Shown here: piece after piece, positions 1 through 10,967 of the stretch
Position numbering within the stretch: the stretch's first letter is position 1
Layout of the letters: every line of letters begins with the position of its first letter
From: Gymnothorax reevesii
Taxonomy: Eukaryota > Chordata > Actinopteri > Anguilliformes > Muraenidae
DNA length: 64,000 nt
NCBI GenBank assembly: GCA_029721435.1
Contig: CM056576.1
Location: 61,771,876-61,835,875 of the forward strand
Direction: 5' to 3'
Notes under the pieces: generated by a model
Databases searched by the model: none
Seen by the model: only the letters and a program-made list of their open reading frames with translations
What the model was told of the DNA's origin: nothing
Program-made: the position numbers and the translations under genes

Positions 1-5
1 TGGCA

Positions 6-267
6 ATGAGCGGACAGCGAAAGCCGGCGACCATTGGACTAATGCTGTTGATTTGCACCGCTGGATGCTGCAAGGAGAACGCTGCTCCTACCGACACACG
101 GGAAGACAAAAGCCTTTTTGAACGGATCATGGACTTAGTGAGACATGCGAAAGTGCTTCGGAGAATGAGTGGATGCCCACAACAGCATACTTCAGAAACA
201 CAAGACTACTCAATCGATCCGAAGGAAGTGCTCGATTACAAGACATATAACGAGGATCAAATTCTTG
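6..267 (+). CDS. alkal2: ALKAL2 exon 1 (signal peptide and variable N-terminus)
   Basis: Exon 1 ends at the donor G|GTGAGC at 268, leaving a phase-1 G that joins AG of the next exon to make Glu. The open frame runs on to 296, but residues after 267 are intronic read-through. The exon encodes the signal peptide and the poorly conserved pro-region. Confidence 0.88.
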
Positions 268-2515
268 GTGAGCACACCATCAGCATCTGGGCGTAACTGT
301 GGGTTCCAAATGATGGCTCTTAAAGTTGTCAGGAAATTGAGGCGACCTGATGTAAATCCATAAGGAAACAATCTGGTCTGCAATTAATGTCCAAACTGGC
401 TCGGAGTTATTGCATTATTTAAAGGGAATACCAAACTATTGCAGCCAGCCAGCTCATCATTTCTTACCTAATATAGTTACTATATGCTTATAATCTTATA
501 CAGCATGCTCTTGCTGGTCTTAAACTTGTTTAAAATGCTGATAAAGTTCACAATCTTTTCAGGACGGAATACGATTATGCCAAATGCCGTCATTTTCTCA
601 TTGACCGATGCTTAAACTGAGCAGGTTAAGTCTTACAGATATTTAGGTATCAGGCTGGATCATGACTTCTCTTTTAAAATTCATGTGGTCAACTTATCCA
701 AAAAAAAAAATTAAAAATTAAAATCGGCTTTCTTTACAGAAACAGATCCTGTTTCACATTAGAAAGCTGGAAGAGGATTGTCCAGGCATAAACAATCTTA
801 CCCATATTTGACGATGGGGATGCATGCCTCCGATAGTACCTTAAGACCCCTGGATGCAATTTATCATAGGACACTGTGCTTCATCCCAGGTGATAGTTTC
901 TGAACTTATCACCGTGCTTAGTGTAGGTCAGTGGGGTGGTTTTCCCTTCATTTTACAACGTAGAAGGAAGCAACATTGAATCTTATTCATTTATAAAGCA
1001 TTGCTAGGCAAACTTCCTTCCGATCTCACTAGGCTTTTAAAAGCACAAGTCAGCATATCAGATCCCAAGAGTGGATTATGTTGGAGGCATCCAGGACTAG
1101 AACAAATCTGGGCTGTACCACTTTTTGCGCATTGTTATCTTGTATGTGGAATAATTGCCAGAATTCTCTGAAGCTAGATTGCCTTATCCCGTTCGAGTCC
1201 CACAAGAAGTTAGTTTTGGATATGATACTAAAAGAGGCCAGATTTACTTGCTTTTAGTTTTAATGTAGGACATAAACATCATCATTCTCTGTCCTTTGTC
1301 CTTATATGTTTTTATTTATTTTACCAGCTGATATCCATGCTACACACGGGCTATATGCGCGTGCATTGTTTTTACAGCTGATTGAATTTGTCAGTTTTAC
1401 TTGTAAAAACGGCTTCAAAATACTGTTTCCACTTCGTAACTAAGTTTGAGACCTGGCGCATCATCTTTGTCACACAGTAAAACTGCTGTATGCAGAAAAT
1501 ACACTCATTATATACAATGGTTTCGCAGGAGATGTGAGAAATTACGCAAATTGCCAACTCAGGAAGAATAGATTATTTTCTATACCGTTTTAAGATTTGT
1601 TTTCCCTTTTATCTGCACTTGCTTTATGAAAATTTTGCGAATTTTTAACCCCTTACCACTCCAACGGTCCGTATACGTGCCCATTGGAGAAGTTAAAAAC
1701 AAGAAAAGATTTAAATTTACCTTGATTACGTCCTTTATTGGCATTTTAAGAAAAAGTTACTGGAGTGGTAAGGTTAACTGTATTGTTTGTCTCTAAACTC
1801 CCATTATAAATGTTTATTTTGTAATCAGGGCTCCCCTGCAAAAGAGACCTCGGTTCCAGTGGGACTTCCCTGTAATAAAGGTTATAAATAAATAAAATCA
1901 TCCGTCAAAAACACCGATAACTCAAATATTTGTTTCCCTCCCCCCCCCCCCAGAGATCTTCCCAAGAGATCTGAGGAAGAAAGAAAAATTTTTAAAACAC
2001 TTTACAGGTAAGGAACCTAGCAGACACTTTTGCATGTGTATATGCCTTATGGAGGTGTGTGGAAGGAGTGGTTTAATCGCCTCCATTCACTTTCTTTTCC
2101 ATCCTTTTAGGTCCTCTGTACTTCAGTCCTAAGTGCCGAAAACATGTTTACAGGCTGTACCACAACACTAGGGACTGTACAATACCAGCATGTAAGTCTG
2201 ATCATTTTTGTTTTTTGCAGTTGCTTGGATTAAAAATGAATTCGCTTTTTATGGCCAAATTACTGTTGTTGCATGTTATTATCTTATTGCGTTGCTCCAG
2301 CAGTATTCATTTTCTAAGTATTGAAAATGAAACTGTTGGGCGAGATTGGAATGTAAGGGTGAAATACCATCGCATTTTTTTCCCATTAATCAGAGTGTGG
2401 GAGGGAGGCTAATGATGAAGTTACATAAGTAGATGGGTCTTCCTTTTCAGACTACAAACGATGTGCCAGACTTCTCTTAAGGTTAGCTGGGAGTCCAAGA
2501 TGTACAGAAGGCTAG
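6..2515 (+). CDS. alkal2: ALKAL2, ALK and LTK receptor ligand (four coding exons)
   Basis: Joined exons 6-267, 1954-2007, 2111-2191 and 2451-2515 give 153 residues, close to the 152 of human ALKAL2. Junction phases agree throughout (phase 1 at all three introns) and every intron has GT/AG ends. Residues 1 to about 25 form a signal peptide with core TIGLMLLICTAG. A helix-like stretch LFERIMDLVRHAKVL follows, matching the variable N-terminal region. The C-terminal half is the conserved augmentor domain, with [37 protein letters not shown] and a final SPRC; all four family cysteines are present. The family is known as secreted cytokines that bind and activate ALK and LTK (in fish, Ltk in iridophore development). 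ALKAL2 rather than ALKAL1 is favoured by the [10 protein letters not shown] wording and by the neighbouring ACP1. ATG at 6 fits the signal peptide; an earlier in-frame start cannot be excluded. Confidence 0.93.
500..1895 (+). pseudogene. Decayed L2-like LINE, reverse transcriptase C-terminus and 3' tail
   Basis: Translated pieces in one direction read YRYLGIRLDHDFSFKIH (about 632-690), then a block resembling KIGFLYRNRSCFTLESWKRI and PIFDDGDACLR (about 722-830), interrupted by stops. These match the post-catalytic region of fish LINE reverse transcriptases. At 1830-1895 the sequence has the typical fish L2 3' end: GACCTCGG, then GGGACTTCCCTG, then an AATAAAGG-type A/T tail. The element lies in ALKAL2 intron 1 and is ancient. 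Confidence 0.65.
1649..1773. mobile_element. 125-bp MITE with TTAA duplication (piggyBac-like ends)
   Basis: TTAA stands at 1645-1648 and again at 1774-1777. Between them the left end reads CCCCTTACCACTCCAACGG and the right end, reversed, reads CCTTACCACTCCAGTAAC, so the terminal inverted repeat is about 15 bp. TTAA duplication plus a CCC start is typical of piggyBac-derived elements. It contains no gene. Confidence 0.7.
1954..2007 (+). CDS. alkal2: ALKAL2 exon 2
   Basis: A 54-bp exon follows a C-rich polypyrimidine tract and CAG, and ends before GTAAGG. It encodes EIFPRDLRKKEKFLKHFT, matching the human segment EIVPRDLRMKDKFLKHLT. Confidence 0.92.
2111..2191 (+). CDS. alkal2: ALKAL2 exon 3 (augmentor core)
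   Basis: An 81-bp exon between TTTTAG and GTAAGT. It encodes [19 protein letters not shown] and then TRDCTIPA, including the first two conserved cysteines of the receptor-binding domain. Confidence 0.94.
2451..2515 (+). CDS. alkal2: ALKAL2 exon 4 (coding end)
   Basis: Follows CTTTTCAG and encodes [18 protein letters not shown], then TEG and a TAG stop at 2513-2515. It holds the last two conserved cysteines. A good donor (CAG|GTAAGA) lies at 2524/2525, nine bases after the stop, so the exon probably continues into a spliced 3' UTR. Confidence 0.93.
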
Positions 2516-4150
2516 CATAAGCAGGTAAGAAATAGAAAGCATATGCAAAACTGTAAGTTTTGTCTGAGCATTTTTAAAGAAGCATGCATTCTAGCCTTTA
2601 ATTAGGAATGAAATTGTTCACTATTAAATCAAAATGGGTAACATTCATGCTAAAATGTCTATAATATTGATGACTCGCCAAACAATCACTCTGATTCAGT
2701 ATTAGTCTTTAAGTATTTGATAATTTTGTAGAATTTCAATTTTGTTTTCTTCATTGAGTGGAATAATTTTTTTTTGTTTGTATAAAGTACTTCAAGAGTG
2801 GCTGAAGTCCTAAATAAAAATAGCAACCACAGCTCCATTAATACAGCAACTAACACTAGCTTCTACTGCTTCTGCTACCAATACAACTACCACAACTACT
2901 ACTACTACTACTACTAAAAATATAGAAATCATTATTATTATTATTATTTTAATCCCCTGCTTGTCACAAAGTGGAGGGGGAATATTGCAATGGAAGTTGT
3001 CCATCTGTCTGCATTAGTAGGGACAAGTTTTCTCTGAAACTAATAGACCAAGATGAAGGAAATCCTGTGTGTATTAAGGGGGTAATATTGATGACAATGT
3101 CTGCTTACTGTTATACTTAATACTATTACTGAAGTGTTTCTAAGTTATCAATTGCCCAAAATATTTTTTTTCAGGGGCTGCGTCAGGCTGGATTTTATAT
3201 TATTATTGGATACTCTCCTGTGCGATCAAACTGTTACATTGTAGAGAGATTAACATGTCTATAATCAGTCCCAATGCTGTATACTTATAATTTATGCACT
3301 CATCATTTAAAAACCCTGCATAGTTAGTTAGTTCAGCATCATATATGTTTAGCATAGAATTTAATTCTTACAGCTACAAGATAAGGGAAGAATGCCAAAC
3401 TCGGCCAAGTACAAACTGCACTAAATTAAATTCTTTAATGTCTTTCAGATTTCAACAAAACCAGATGTATTCAAGAACCAAGAAAAAGTGCCTTGGAGAA
3501 CTAAAGAACAGAAATTAGTTCGAATGACAAATATTTATTTTTTATCAAAAGGAAGATTAAAGTCCATAGATGTATTGGTATGTTTTCACTGCCTGTCTTG
3601 ACAAAGATAGCATGAGAATAAAATGATACGTGAAGATGTTCTTCTTAAAGACTAACAAGATGAAATGGGTTCCAGTCCTGTTGCCAAAAAGTACTAATTT
3701 TTTTAGAAGAAAAAGGATTTTCTTAATGCAGCAGATGTGTAATTGCCTATTATGCCATTCCTAGTTGAATTTTTGCGTATTTATTTCTTTTTAGCGGTGG
3801 TTGAGACCTTGCATACGGTTTTCTTTGGATCTCAGCAGTCGCCTATCCTAAATGCTGAGATTGTACTGAAAAATTTGGATAAATTATTAATTTGCAAGAT
3901 CTCAATACAATGCTGTTGGCTAATTTCTGTTTACAACCTGCTTGCAACAAAACAAAGATGGCCTTTTCTGTGAAACTCAGTTAAGTGTGGTATTCACATT
4001 CAAATGTTCCAGCTCTTGTCATTTGCGTTTTTGTACTTTGAGTAATTCTCCAGCTAGTGTGCAATATGTAAATACTGTAAAAAAAAAAAAAAAGAAGAAG
4101 TATATCCAGAATGAATTAAAGTGTTTGAATAACAAGAAAAATTAAATAAA
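2516..4150 (+). other. alkal2: Probable ALKAL2 3' UTR with one intron and poly(A) signals
   Basis: After the stop, GTAAGA at 2525 looks like a donor, and TGTCTTTCAG ending at 3448 like the matching acceptor. The terminal UTR exon would run from 3449 to about 4170. ATTAAA at 4115-4120 and AATAAA at 4145-4150 are candidate poly(A) signals; both follow a 3900-4080 stretch that reads like ordinary 3' UTR and an A-run at 4079-4093. No coding potential is seen. The splice model is inferred. Confidence 0.45.
2878..2948. repeat. Compound (ACT)n and (ATT)n microsatellite
   Basis: About ten ACT/ACC triplets are followed by a short spacer and a run of ATT triplets. The array sits in the putative 3' UTR intron of ALKAL2. 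A valine-rich reading on the other strand is an artefact of this repeat. Confidence 0.85.
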
Positions 4151-4235
4151 ATATATTTAAATTATATTTAAATGCAGTAAGTTTTTCTTTCATTAAGGGG
4201 AGAGAATCTTTTTTTTTTTCAGTTTTTCTTTTACT

Positions 4236-7154
4236 ACCCCAATTCCAGACAAAGTGTAAATTGTGAGTAAAATCAAAATGTAATGGCTTTCAAATCACAC
4301 CAGGGGGTATTCCATCAAGCAGGTTAAAGGAAAATCCAGACTTAAATGGCCAAGTCTGGCAAATGATAGCGAGAGTTCAGTTCCATCAAAGTGGCTGAGA
4401 TTAGCCCCACATCAGTAACCATGGAAACTATGGTTCTGGCTAAACCTGATACATCCAGCTAAGCTTAGATTTCGGTTCCATCAACCTGAGCCACATCTCC
4501 GTTCCATCAAGGCGGTTAATGTGAATCCCAGCCTAGTAACCATGGTGATTCAAGCTGCAGGGCAATCCTGCACCAACATGCAGGAAAATGCACCAACACA
4601 GGCAAAAATCCACAAAAAGCTTCACAGGTCTTTAAAAGAGTGACAGGTCTGGTCAAATGTATCCTTCCGCTATTTCCCCTAGCAATTTCTCCTACTACTT
4701 TACTCTCTATTTTTCTCCTTATATACTTTTTACCAGGCCCTCTCCCACCTTCCAGACATTTTTAAATTCTCTGGGACTTCCCCCACTGAGGCATACCCAG
4801 GACCTGCCCAAAAACCTAGCTCCAAACTGGGCTTAACAAAAAAAAAAGTCAATACTGCCATCTAGTGGCTTTTTTTTCCCCACATGACACTGGACAGAAT
4901 ATTTTTGAACTACGTGAGTTATATGGTAAGGGCCTATGAGAGGGTACCACTACCTTGCTTCTGGTGCCAAGATTGTTGCCGTAGTTTGTAGGGCAAAGAC
5001 ATTTAGGTACATTCTTGGCTTTCATTGCAATGGTCATTTATTGTGAAAAAGAAATTGAATCAAAGACGGAATGGATTAGGATGGTGGTCCATGCAGGGAG
5101 GGAATTTCTTGGATTTATCCCTTCACTTCCATAATTCCAAGAAATTTTAGAAAAAGGTTTTGACGAGAGCCAGATACAGATTAACTAGTTGAATAGGGTA
5201 CAACCATGTTTCGAGGAAGTGAGGCACTAGGGAAATAGAAAAAAAAAATTGTTGAAAAAGAGAACTGTGGATCACTTTTTTTTTTGTACATTGAAGATAG
5301 TCACTCTAGACCTTATGTCACCATAGTGCATGGCGGTAATGCATCTTACCGTTGGTTACCCACCCTGAAAAAACCAAAAAGAAAAAAAGGAGCGCACCTT
5401 CTCTCGTTCCTTTCCCTTGCTTTGAGTCATTTCGCGACATTTTCGGCACTCGGCTAGTGTGGGCTTTTTATTTTCTCTGGGCACGTGCACGAAGTGAGCT
5501 AAGCAGATGAGGCTCGAATTAAGTGTCAGTTGGAGCTAGTTTATTTGACTTGATGGAACAGGTTAAGGCTATATAGGGAGTTGGAGCTAATTCAAGCCTC
5601 AAGATTACACCTTAGTCTGGATGTTCTTAGCTACGTTGATGGAATACCCCCCAGCTGGTATTTTATTCACTGTAGAACAGAGATAACATAGCAAATGTTG
5701 AAACTGAGAAACTTTACAATTTTATCCACAAAATGAGCTCATTTCAAATTTGATGGCTCATAAAGGGCTCATAAAAGTTGGGACAGGAGCCTGTTTACCA
5801 TGGTGTCGCATCCCCTCTTCTTTTTAACAGAGTGGAGGCATATGGGCATTGAGGAGACAAGTTGAGTTTAGCCATTGGATTTTGATCCCACACTTGTTTA
5901 ATACAGGCTTCCAGCTGCTGGAGAGTTTTGGGTCTCCTTTGACGGACTTTTCGTTTAATTATGCGCCAGATGTTCACAATCAGTGAAAGTTAAGGACTGC
6001 AGGCAGACCAGTTCAGCACACAGACTCTTCTACTACGAATCCATGCTGTTGTGATGGCTGCAGTATGTGGTTTTGCATTGTCTTGCTGAAATACACAAGG
6101 CCTTCCTTGGAATAGATGTAATCTGGAGGGAAGCATATGTTGCTCTAAAACCTTTATATACCTTTCAGCATTCATGGTGCTTTTTAAAACATGCAAGTTT
6201 CCCACACCATATGCACTAATGCATCCCCATACCATCAGAGATGCTGGCTTTTTGAATTGAACGCTGATAACAGGAGGGTTGGTCTTTCTCCTCTTTAGCC
6301 CAGAGGGCACAACACCCATGATTTCCAATAAGAATGTCAAATTTGGACTCGTCTGACCACAGGACACTTTGCTACAGTCCAATTACATGAGCCTTGACCC
6401 ACAGGACACAGCGGCGCTTCTGGGTCATGTCCAACAATGGCTTCCTTTTTGCAAATTAGAGTTTTAGGTGGCATCTGTGGATAGCACAGCGGATTGTGTT
6501 TACAGACAGTTGTTTCTTTGCATATTCCTGGGGCCATTTAGTATTGTCAATAACAGAATCATGTCGGTGAGTGATGCAGTGGCGCCTGAGGGCCCGAAGA
6601 TCACGGGCATCCAGTAAAGGTCTTCAGCCTTGTCCCTTACGCAGAGAGATTTTTCCAGTTTCTCTACATCTTTTAATGATGTTTTCCACTGTTGATGATG
6701 AGACCTTCAAAGCCTTTGCAATCTGACGTTGAGGAACATTGTTTTTAAAAGTATCACACAATTTTTTTTATGCAAGCCTTCACAGGTTGGAGAGCCTCTG
6801 GCCATCTTTACTTCTGAGAGACTCAGCCTCTCTAAGACATCTCTTTTATAACCAATCATGTTACACATCTGATGCCAATTAACTTATTTACTTGCTAAAT
6901 GTTCTTTCAGCTGATTCGAGGGATGTGTCTTCCGACATGATTTTTAAAGAAATGAGTAGCAACGCGCTTCATCAGTCAGGGCTAAAATGATTATTGCCAG
7001 CTGAAACATATTAATAACTGCAATAATGATCCAATCATAGAATTTGTTCATTAATATCCAGACAGTGACTTTTTTTGGCTGGGGAGTGTATATTAATTAC
7101 ATTTTCAGCCCTATTTTGCCCATGTCCCAACTTTTTTGTGACCTGTTGCAGCCA
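4236..7154 (-). pseudogene. Tc1 family 1 copy A, broken transposase, split by another element
   Basis: The left terminal region (CCCAATTCCAGACAAAGTG, 4239 on) continues at 5651 after removal of a nested insertion. The minus strand encodes a Tc1/mariner DDE transposase in pieces: 6337-6537 (N-terminal part), 5990-6382 (containing [18 protein letters not shown] and [12 protein letters not shown]) and 5795-5977 (C-terminus). Frames are broken in several places. The far end near 7080-7154 has TGTCCCAACTTTTTTGTGAC and then stops, so the right terminal repeat is lost. Confidence 0.85.
4304..5650. mobile_element. Harbinger-like non-autonomous element nested in Tc1 copy A
   Basis: The ends are GGGGTATTCCATCAA and its exact complement TTGATGGAATACCCC (15 bp). 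The element interrupts the Tc1 terminal sequence: removing it rejoins CACACCAG to CTGGTATTTT, the arrangement in the other family 1 copies. The duplicated target is CAG or CCAG (ambiguous because of the G/C runs) and lies in a palindromic ACCAGCTGGT, recalling the CWG target of fish Harbinger elements. TTCCATCAA recurs near the left end (4310, 4381, 4470, 4501). No transposase is visible in 1.35 kb. Confidence 0.7.
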
Positions 7155-7860
7155 ACTACTGTTCCTAGTAGCCTTCTTCGGTTTTTTGAGATGCTCCGAG
7201 TTCTCTCCACTAATTCTCGCCTCACCAGCCTAAACGACATCTCGTTCTACTCATCCGCCTTACATTCAAGAGAAAGAGAAGTAAAACGGATCAGTTCAGT
7301 GCTTCTCAGCCCATATTAATATTTCGTGTAGACTCTGCCCTCAATTTGTTCGAGCCAATATTGAACCTCATTACCTCAAGATACAATAACCTCACTTCTC
7401 CCCAAGACCCACTATCACAATCGACAAGGGGGCCTTAGCCACGCGCCACTGGTTTCTCTACCATCTTCGTTGAATTTAACCAGATCCAGTATTACGCCCA
7501 AATATTTTTTTTCTGGGCATTCTTTTAGCATCGGTGCTGCCTCTACAGAATCCAAGCGAGGAGTATCGGACCACCTACTAATATTCTTGGCCGCTGGACA
7601 TCAAACTCTTATGCTAACTATATTTGCAACAATCTCGATGACATACGTACAGCCCACCACTCGCTGATCCATTTACACTTTTGGGAGTTTAGGAGCCTAC
7701 ACGGACTCCGACGAGAGACGCGAGCCCCACCCTGAGTCTCGCCACGTGAGGGTTCCCGACGTTTGCACAATCACAGACCAAGCCCGTATAACATCACATT
7801 CACTCTGATCTCCTGTCCAAAGTTCCTCCCAGTACTCTCCCCTATTTTGGGAGTGGTCCA
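7155..7860 (+). pseudogene. DIRS-like tyrosine recombinase relic
   Basis: Plus-strand frames around 7150-7680 give, in pieces, GHSFSIGAAST, RGVSDHLL, then WTSNSYANYICNNLDD and RTAHHSLIH. This matches the C-terminal half of the tyrosine recombinase of DIRS/Ngaro-type retrotransposons: the HSFRIGAA box (here with Arg changed to Ser) and the SYANYI nucleophile-tyrosine box. Frameshifts separate the blocks. GC-richer sequence up to about 7860 is probably the element's 3' region. The recombinase is inactive. Confidence 0.65.
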
Positions 7861-8885
7861 GAGTTCATTATGGACTCTTTTAAAGTTTGTTGTAGGCAAA
7901 TCAGTTGGCTGATTGTGGTGAATTGGGAGTCAAATTAAAGCTAATGATGTTCCAAATAACTTAATATAATTGAGATCCTATACTTTTGGTATTCATGATT
8001 ACTTGTACACTGTATGGTTTCTTTAAGGTTGTTCTGTTTGTCTGTTCAGTGTTGAAAGTGCTTTATTTCATGAAAGCAGTTACAATTCTACGTAAAAATC
8101 GCATCTCAGAATGTGTCTGAAAATGCAGTTTTGATTTCAAAATTTCAAAAGCTCTTGTTGTGGTTCCCATTCAGACACGTTTTTGTATTTTTGAGGTCCC
8201 TCCATCTTCAAACAATTGTAGAGACAAACTTTTCAGAAAATTAGACTTGAGTCAGGTATATGAACCATTAAAAAGCCAAGCTCTTGTTGCACAAGAAGAA
8301 CGGACATTCTAATTTTCACACCCAATATTTATACCTTCATCACAGGAAATTTCTTCCAAGTATGGTTTTTCCGTCCTCTCACGCTATAATGGTTCAATAA
8401 CGTAAAGTTTGCTTCTCACTTGTTTTTCAATGGTTCAATAACGTGATGTCTGCTTCTGCCTATGTGTGTGTGAACTGCTTGTGTATGTGTGTGAGTTACT
8501 GCTGCTCACATAATATGGTTACTGATTATGATTATTGATTTTCTGCTGAATATGATGTGTAATACTCAAATATGATCCTCGACACTCAACACTAGTTGAG
8601 CACATCCCACTCATGGCCTCATATCAATCATGGTCGCAAAATGGCACGGCAATTGTCTACCTATGGTGTACAACCCCCATACCGCACATAATTGAATTTC
8701 TTATGAGTCTGAACATAAACTATGGCTTGTTGGTCCTTTCCGACTATAAACACTTTCACTTAGATTCTAAGAACCTCCCTTTCCCATGGCGCAGTTCCAG
8801 GCTAGATCCCTTTCCACAGGCTGGAGCCAAGAAAGTGTGTAATTTCCTTCAATAACAAGTCTGATATCAACCTCTCATTTTATAA
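7861..8885. other. No gene seen; unassigned repeat-like sequence
   Basis: No conserved open frame is visible. A 17-bp direct repeat (AATGGTTCAATAACGT, near 8388 and 8430) and an imperfect TG-rich tract at 8461-8495 are the only structures noted. Confidence 0.5.
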
Positions 8886-9345
8886 TCGCTTTAATATTTA
8901 TGATTTTAGTGAGGAGCTGGCAGTTTTTAAAAATATTGTTACAGGGCAGAATAGTGTGGAGGTCAACAGGGACAGGGTTGTTAAACTTTTCCAGGAAGTA
9001 AGAGAAAGGACAAGTCCAAGCCCTGATGGAGCTGGAGGTTGTATTCTTAAATCCTGTGCTATACAGTTGGTGGAGATTTTTGTTTTATCTTTTTATCATC
9101 ACTCCAGCTCCACAAAGTTCCCAGTTAGTGGAAAGATTCAATTATTGTCCCTATGCCAAAGAATAAAGCTCCAAAATCATTAAATGATTACAGCCCTGTG
9201 GCCCTTACCTCCCCAGTGATGAAAATTTTTGGAACAATTGTGAGGGAAGCTCTCATGGAAGTCATCCAAGTAGACTTGGACCCAGTCCAAGATGCATTCA
9301 GGTCATGTAGGGGTGTTGACGATGCACTTGGCACTTTGCTGAATT
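8886..9345 (+). pseudogene. LINE reverse transcriptase N-terminal fragment
   Basis: Two overlapping frames give VNRDRVVKLFQEVRERTSPS and then PKNKAPKSLNDYSPVALTS, followed by LDPVQDAFRSCRGVDDALG. These are the P-D-G, NDYRPVALTS and LDPLQFAYRxxRGVDDA blocks of fish non-LTR reverse transcriptases. One frameshift near 9150 and truncation at about 9345 make it a dead fragment. Confidence 0.7.
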
Positions 9346-10054
9346 TATTTATTTGTTTATGTTTATTTGGCAGGGACAATGCACAACATGAAGATTGAGC
9401 CAGATTCTAGCCCAAGGGGTAATTCTCATCAGAAGTTCCTGAGCAAGAGTTTGGTGTTAACTACTTAAAAAATATATGATAAAAATGAGAGAGAGAGAGA
9501 GAGAGAGAGACAGAGAAAGAAGCACATAGTTTCAATCCACAAAATTAAGACATACACCTCATGAAATAGCACTAAGCATTGACAAGGGCGTAGATGCAAG
9601 GCATTAACACAGGCCACAGCAAAGCTTAAATCAATGACTAAACATGTCCACACTGTTGGTTTGCTTTTAACCATCTTTTAAGACGTGCTTTAAATGAGGT
9701 GAAAGTACTACTTCGTCTTATGTTACAGGGGAATATTATTCCACAGGCTAGATGTTTTAATGGAAAATGCTGATTTGCCAAAGGCAGAGTGCTTAAACAA
9801 ACTTAAGCAGTCTCCCCAAGTTGCTGCTCTTGTGGTCCTTATGTTATCAGTACACTGACTTACAAATTGCTCCAGAGGTGGTGGTGCGCAAGGTGGTTAA
9901 TAATTTTGTAAAACAAATATTTGCAAATGAAATATAACTGTCAAAGGTAAATAGGCCATAATTCTTTATGATATTGCAGTGATGATAACTGAAGGTTTTT
10001 TATCTAGGATTTTCAAGGCTTTTTGGGAAGGTCATTAATATATATACTGAACTG
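9346..10054. other. No gene seen
   Basis: Apart from the GA microsatellite, no conserved frame is recognised. The stretch lies between two reverse transcriptase fragments and is probably untranslated LINE sequence. Confidence 0.4.
9488..9511. repeat. (GA)n microsatellite
   Basis: About twelve GA dinucleotides are followed by an interrupted GACAGAGA run. Confidence 0.9.
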
Positions 10055-10196
10055 TTAGGGTCCCAAAATCGATCCTTGGGGGACCCCTATTGAGCAGTTA
10101 TTTTTTGTAGAGAGTGAACCATTATTTTTGGTGCAGTGCTTCCTGTTTGTCAAATATGATGTAAACCATTGTATTTTGTACGGTGGCCGAGAAGTG
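10055..10196 (-). pseudogene. LINE reverse transcriptase fragment (GVPQGSILGP box)
   Basis: The minus strand reads YKIQWFTSYLTNRKHCTKNN and then NCSIGVPQGSILGP, the palm-domain block of non-LTR reverse transcriptases. Only about 47 codons remain. The long open frame that continues rightward to 10600 is a product of the adjacent minisatellite, not protein-coding sequence. Confidence 0.65.
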
Positions 10197-10197
10197 T

Positions 10198-10500
10198 CAA
10201 CGCTTTGCAAAAGAAAAAAAAACACGAATGCAAATAGCCACAACATAAATGCAAGTAAGATAATAAACGCTTTGCAAAAAAAAAAAACAGGAATGCAAAT
10301 AGCTACAACACAAACGCAAGTAAGATAATAAACGCTTTGCAAAACAAAAAAAAAAAAAACACGAATGCAAATAGCCACAACACAAACGCAAGTAACGAAA
10401 CGCTTTGTAAAAGAAAAAAACACGAATGCAAATAGCCACAACACAAACGCAAGTAACGAAACGCTTTGCAAAAGAAAAAAAAACACGAATGCAAGTAACA
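10198..10500. repeat. A-rich minisatellite, about 61-68-bp unit, near five copies
   Basis: Units start with AACGCTTTGCAAAAG, continue with a variable A-run and ACGAATGCAAATAGCCACA, and end with CGCAAGTAA. Starts are near 10198, 10265, 10331, 10399 and 10459. Length variation is mainly in the A-run. It abuts a LINE fragment. Confidence 0.85.
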
Positions 10501-10799
10501 ACAACGGAAGTACATTTGCAACGGAAATAGATTTGGACCAATGTGGACAAACCATAGGGACCATAGAAAGTGCCCTTCTACTAGCTAACGAACTGAGCAA
10601 ACTAGACGCAGCTGTCGCACATAGCTAGCACGCCACTACATTGAGCTACATAGCCAACTGGCCAGCGAGCTGTAAAAGCTGCAGTTCGCTCACAATGGAG
10701 TACTCGCAAGCGAGCTATTTGGCTAGCTAGCTAGCAAGATAAAGAGACATCGATATCTATAATGTTATAGCTAGCATGCCAATGTATTTCACATCCTAA

Positions 10800-10964
10800 A
10801 GTCGCTTTCACACCGGACGCGAAACAAATTTTTCGCACGACAGATTACATTCAAAGTCAATGCAAAGACGCGAATACTCGCGAAAACGCGTGTATTCGCG
10901 TCTTGGCATTGACTTTGAATCTGTCGTACAAAAAAGTCGTATCGCATCCGGTGTGAAAGCACCT
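10800..10964. mobile_element. 165-bp foldback MITE, TAA duplication (PIF/Harbinger-like)
   Basis: Nearly the whole element is one hairpin. Left end AGTCGCTTTCACACCGGA pairs with the right end, which reversed reads AGGTGCTTTCACACCGGA. The inner arms CATTCAAAGTCAATGC and GCATTGACTTTGAAT also pair. It is flanked by TAA at 10797-10799 and 10965-10967, the TWA target size of PIF/Harbinger MITEs. Confidence 0.75.
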
Positions 10965-10967
10965 TAA

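Noticed and set aside
268..296. Read-through of the first ALKAL2 frame to 296
   Set aside because: A GTGAGC donor at 268 and the exact phase match with the exon at 1954 show these codons are intronic.
1180..1215. GTTCGAGTCC resembling a tRNA T-arm or SINE B box
   Set aside because: It lies within the decayed LINE, with no A box at the right distance and no cloverleaf.
2810..3004. Valine-rich minus-strand frame
   Set aside because: Produced by the ACT microsatellite.
10198..10500. Regularly spaced repeats resembling an array
   Set aside because: Not CRISPR: units are head-to-tail without unique spacers and the sequence is vertebrate.
10055..10600. Long minus-strand open frame with repeated FVFFF and CVVAICI blocks
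   Set aside because: The repeats come from translating the A-rich minisatellite; only the last 47 or so codons (GVPQGSILGP side) are real reverse transcriptase sequence.
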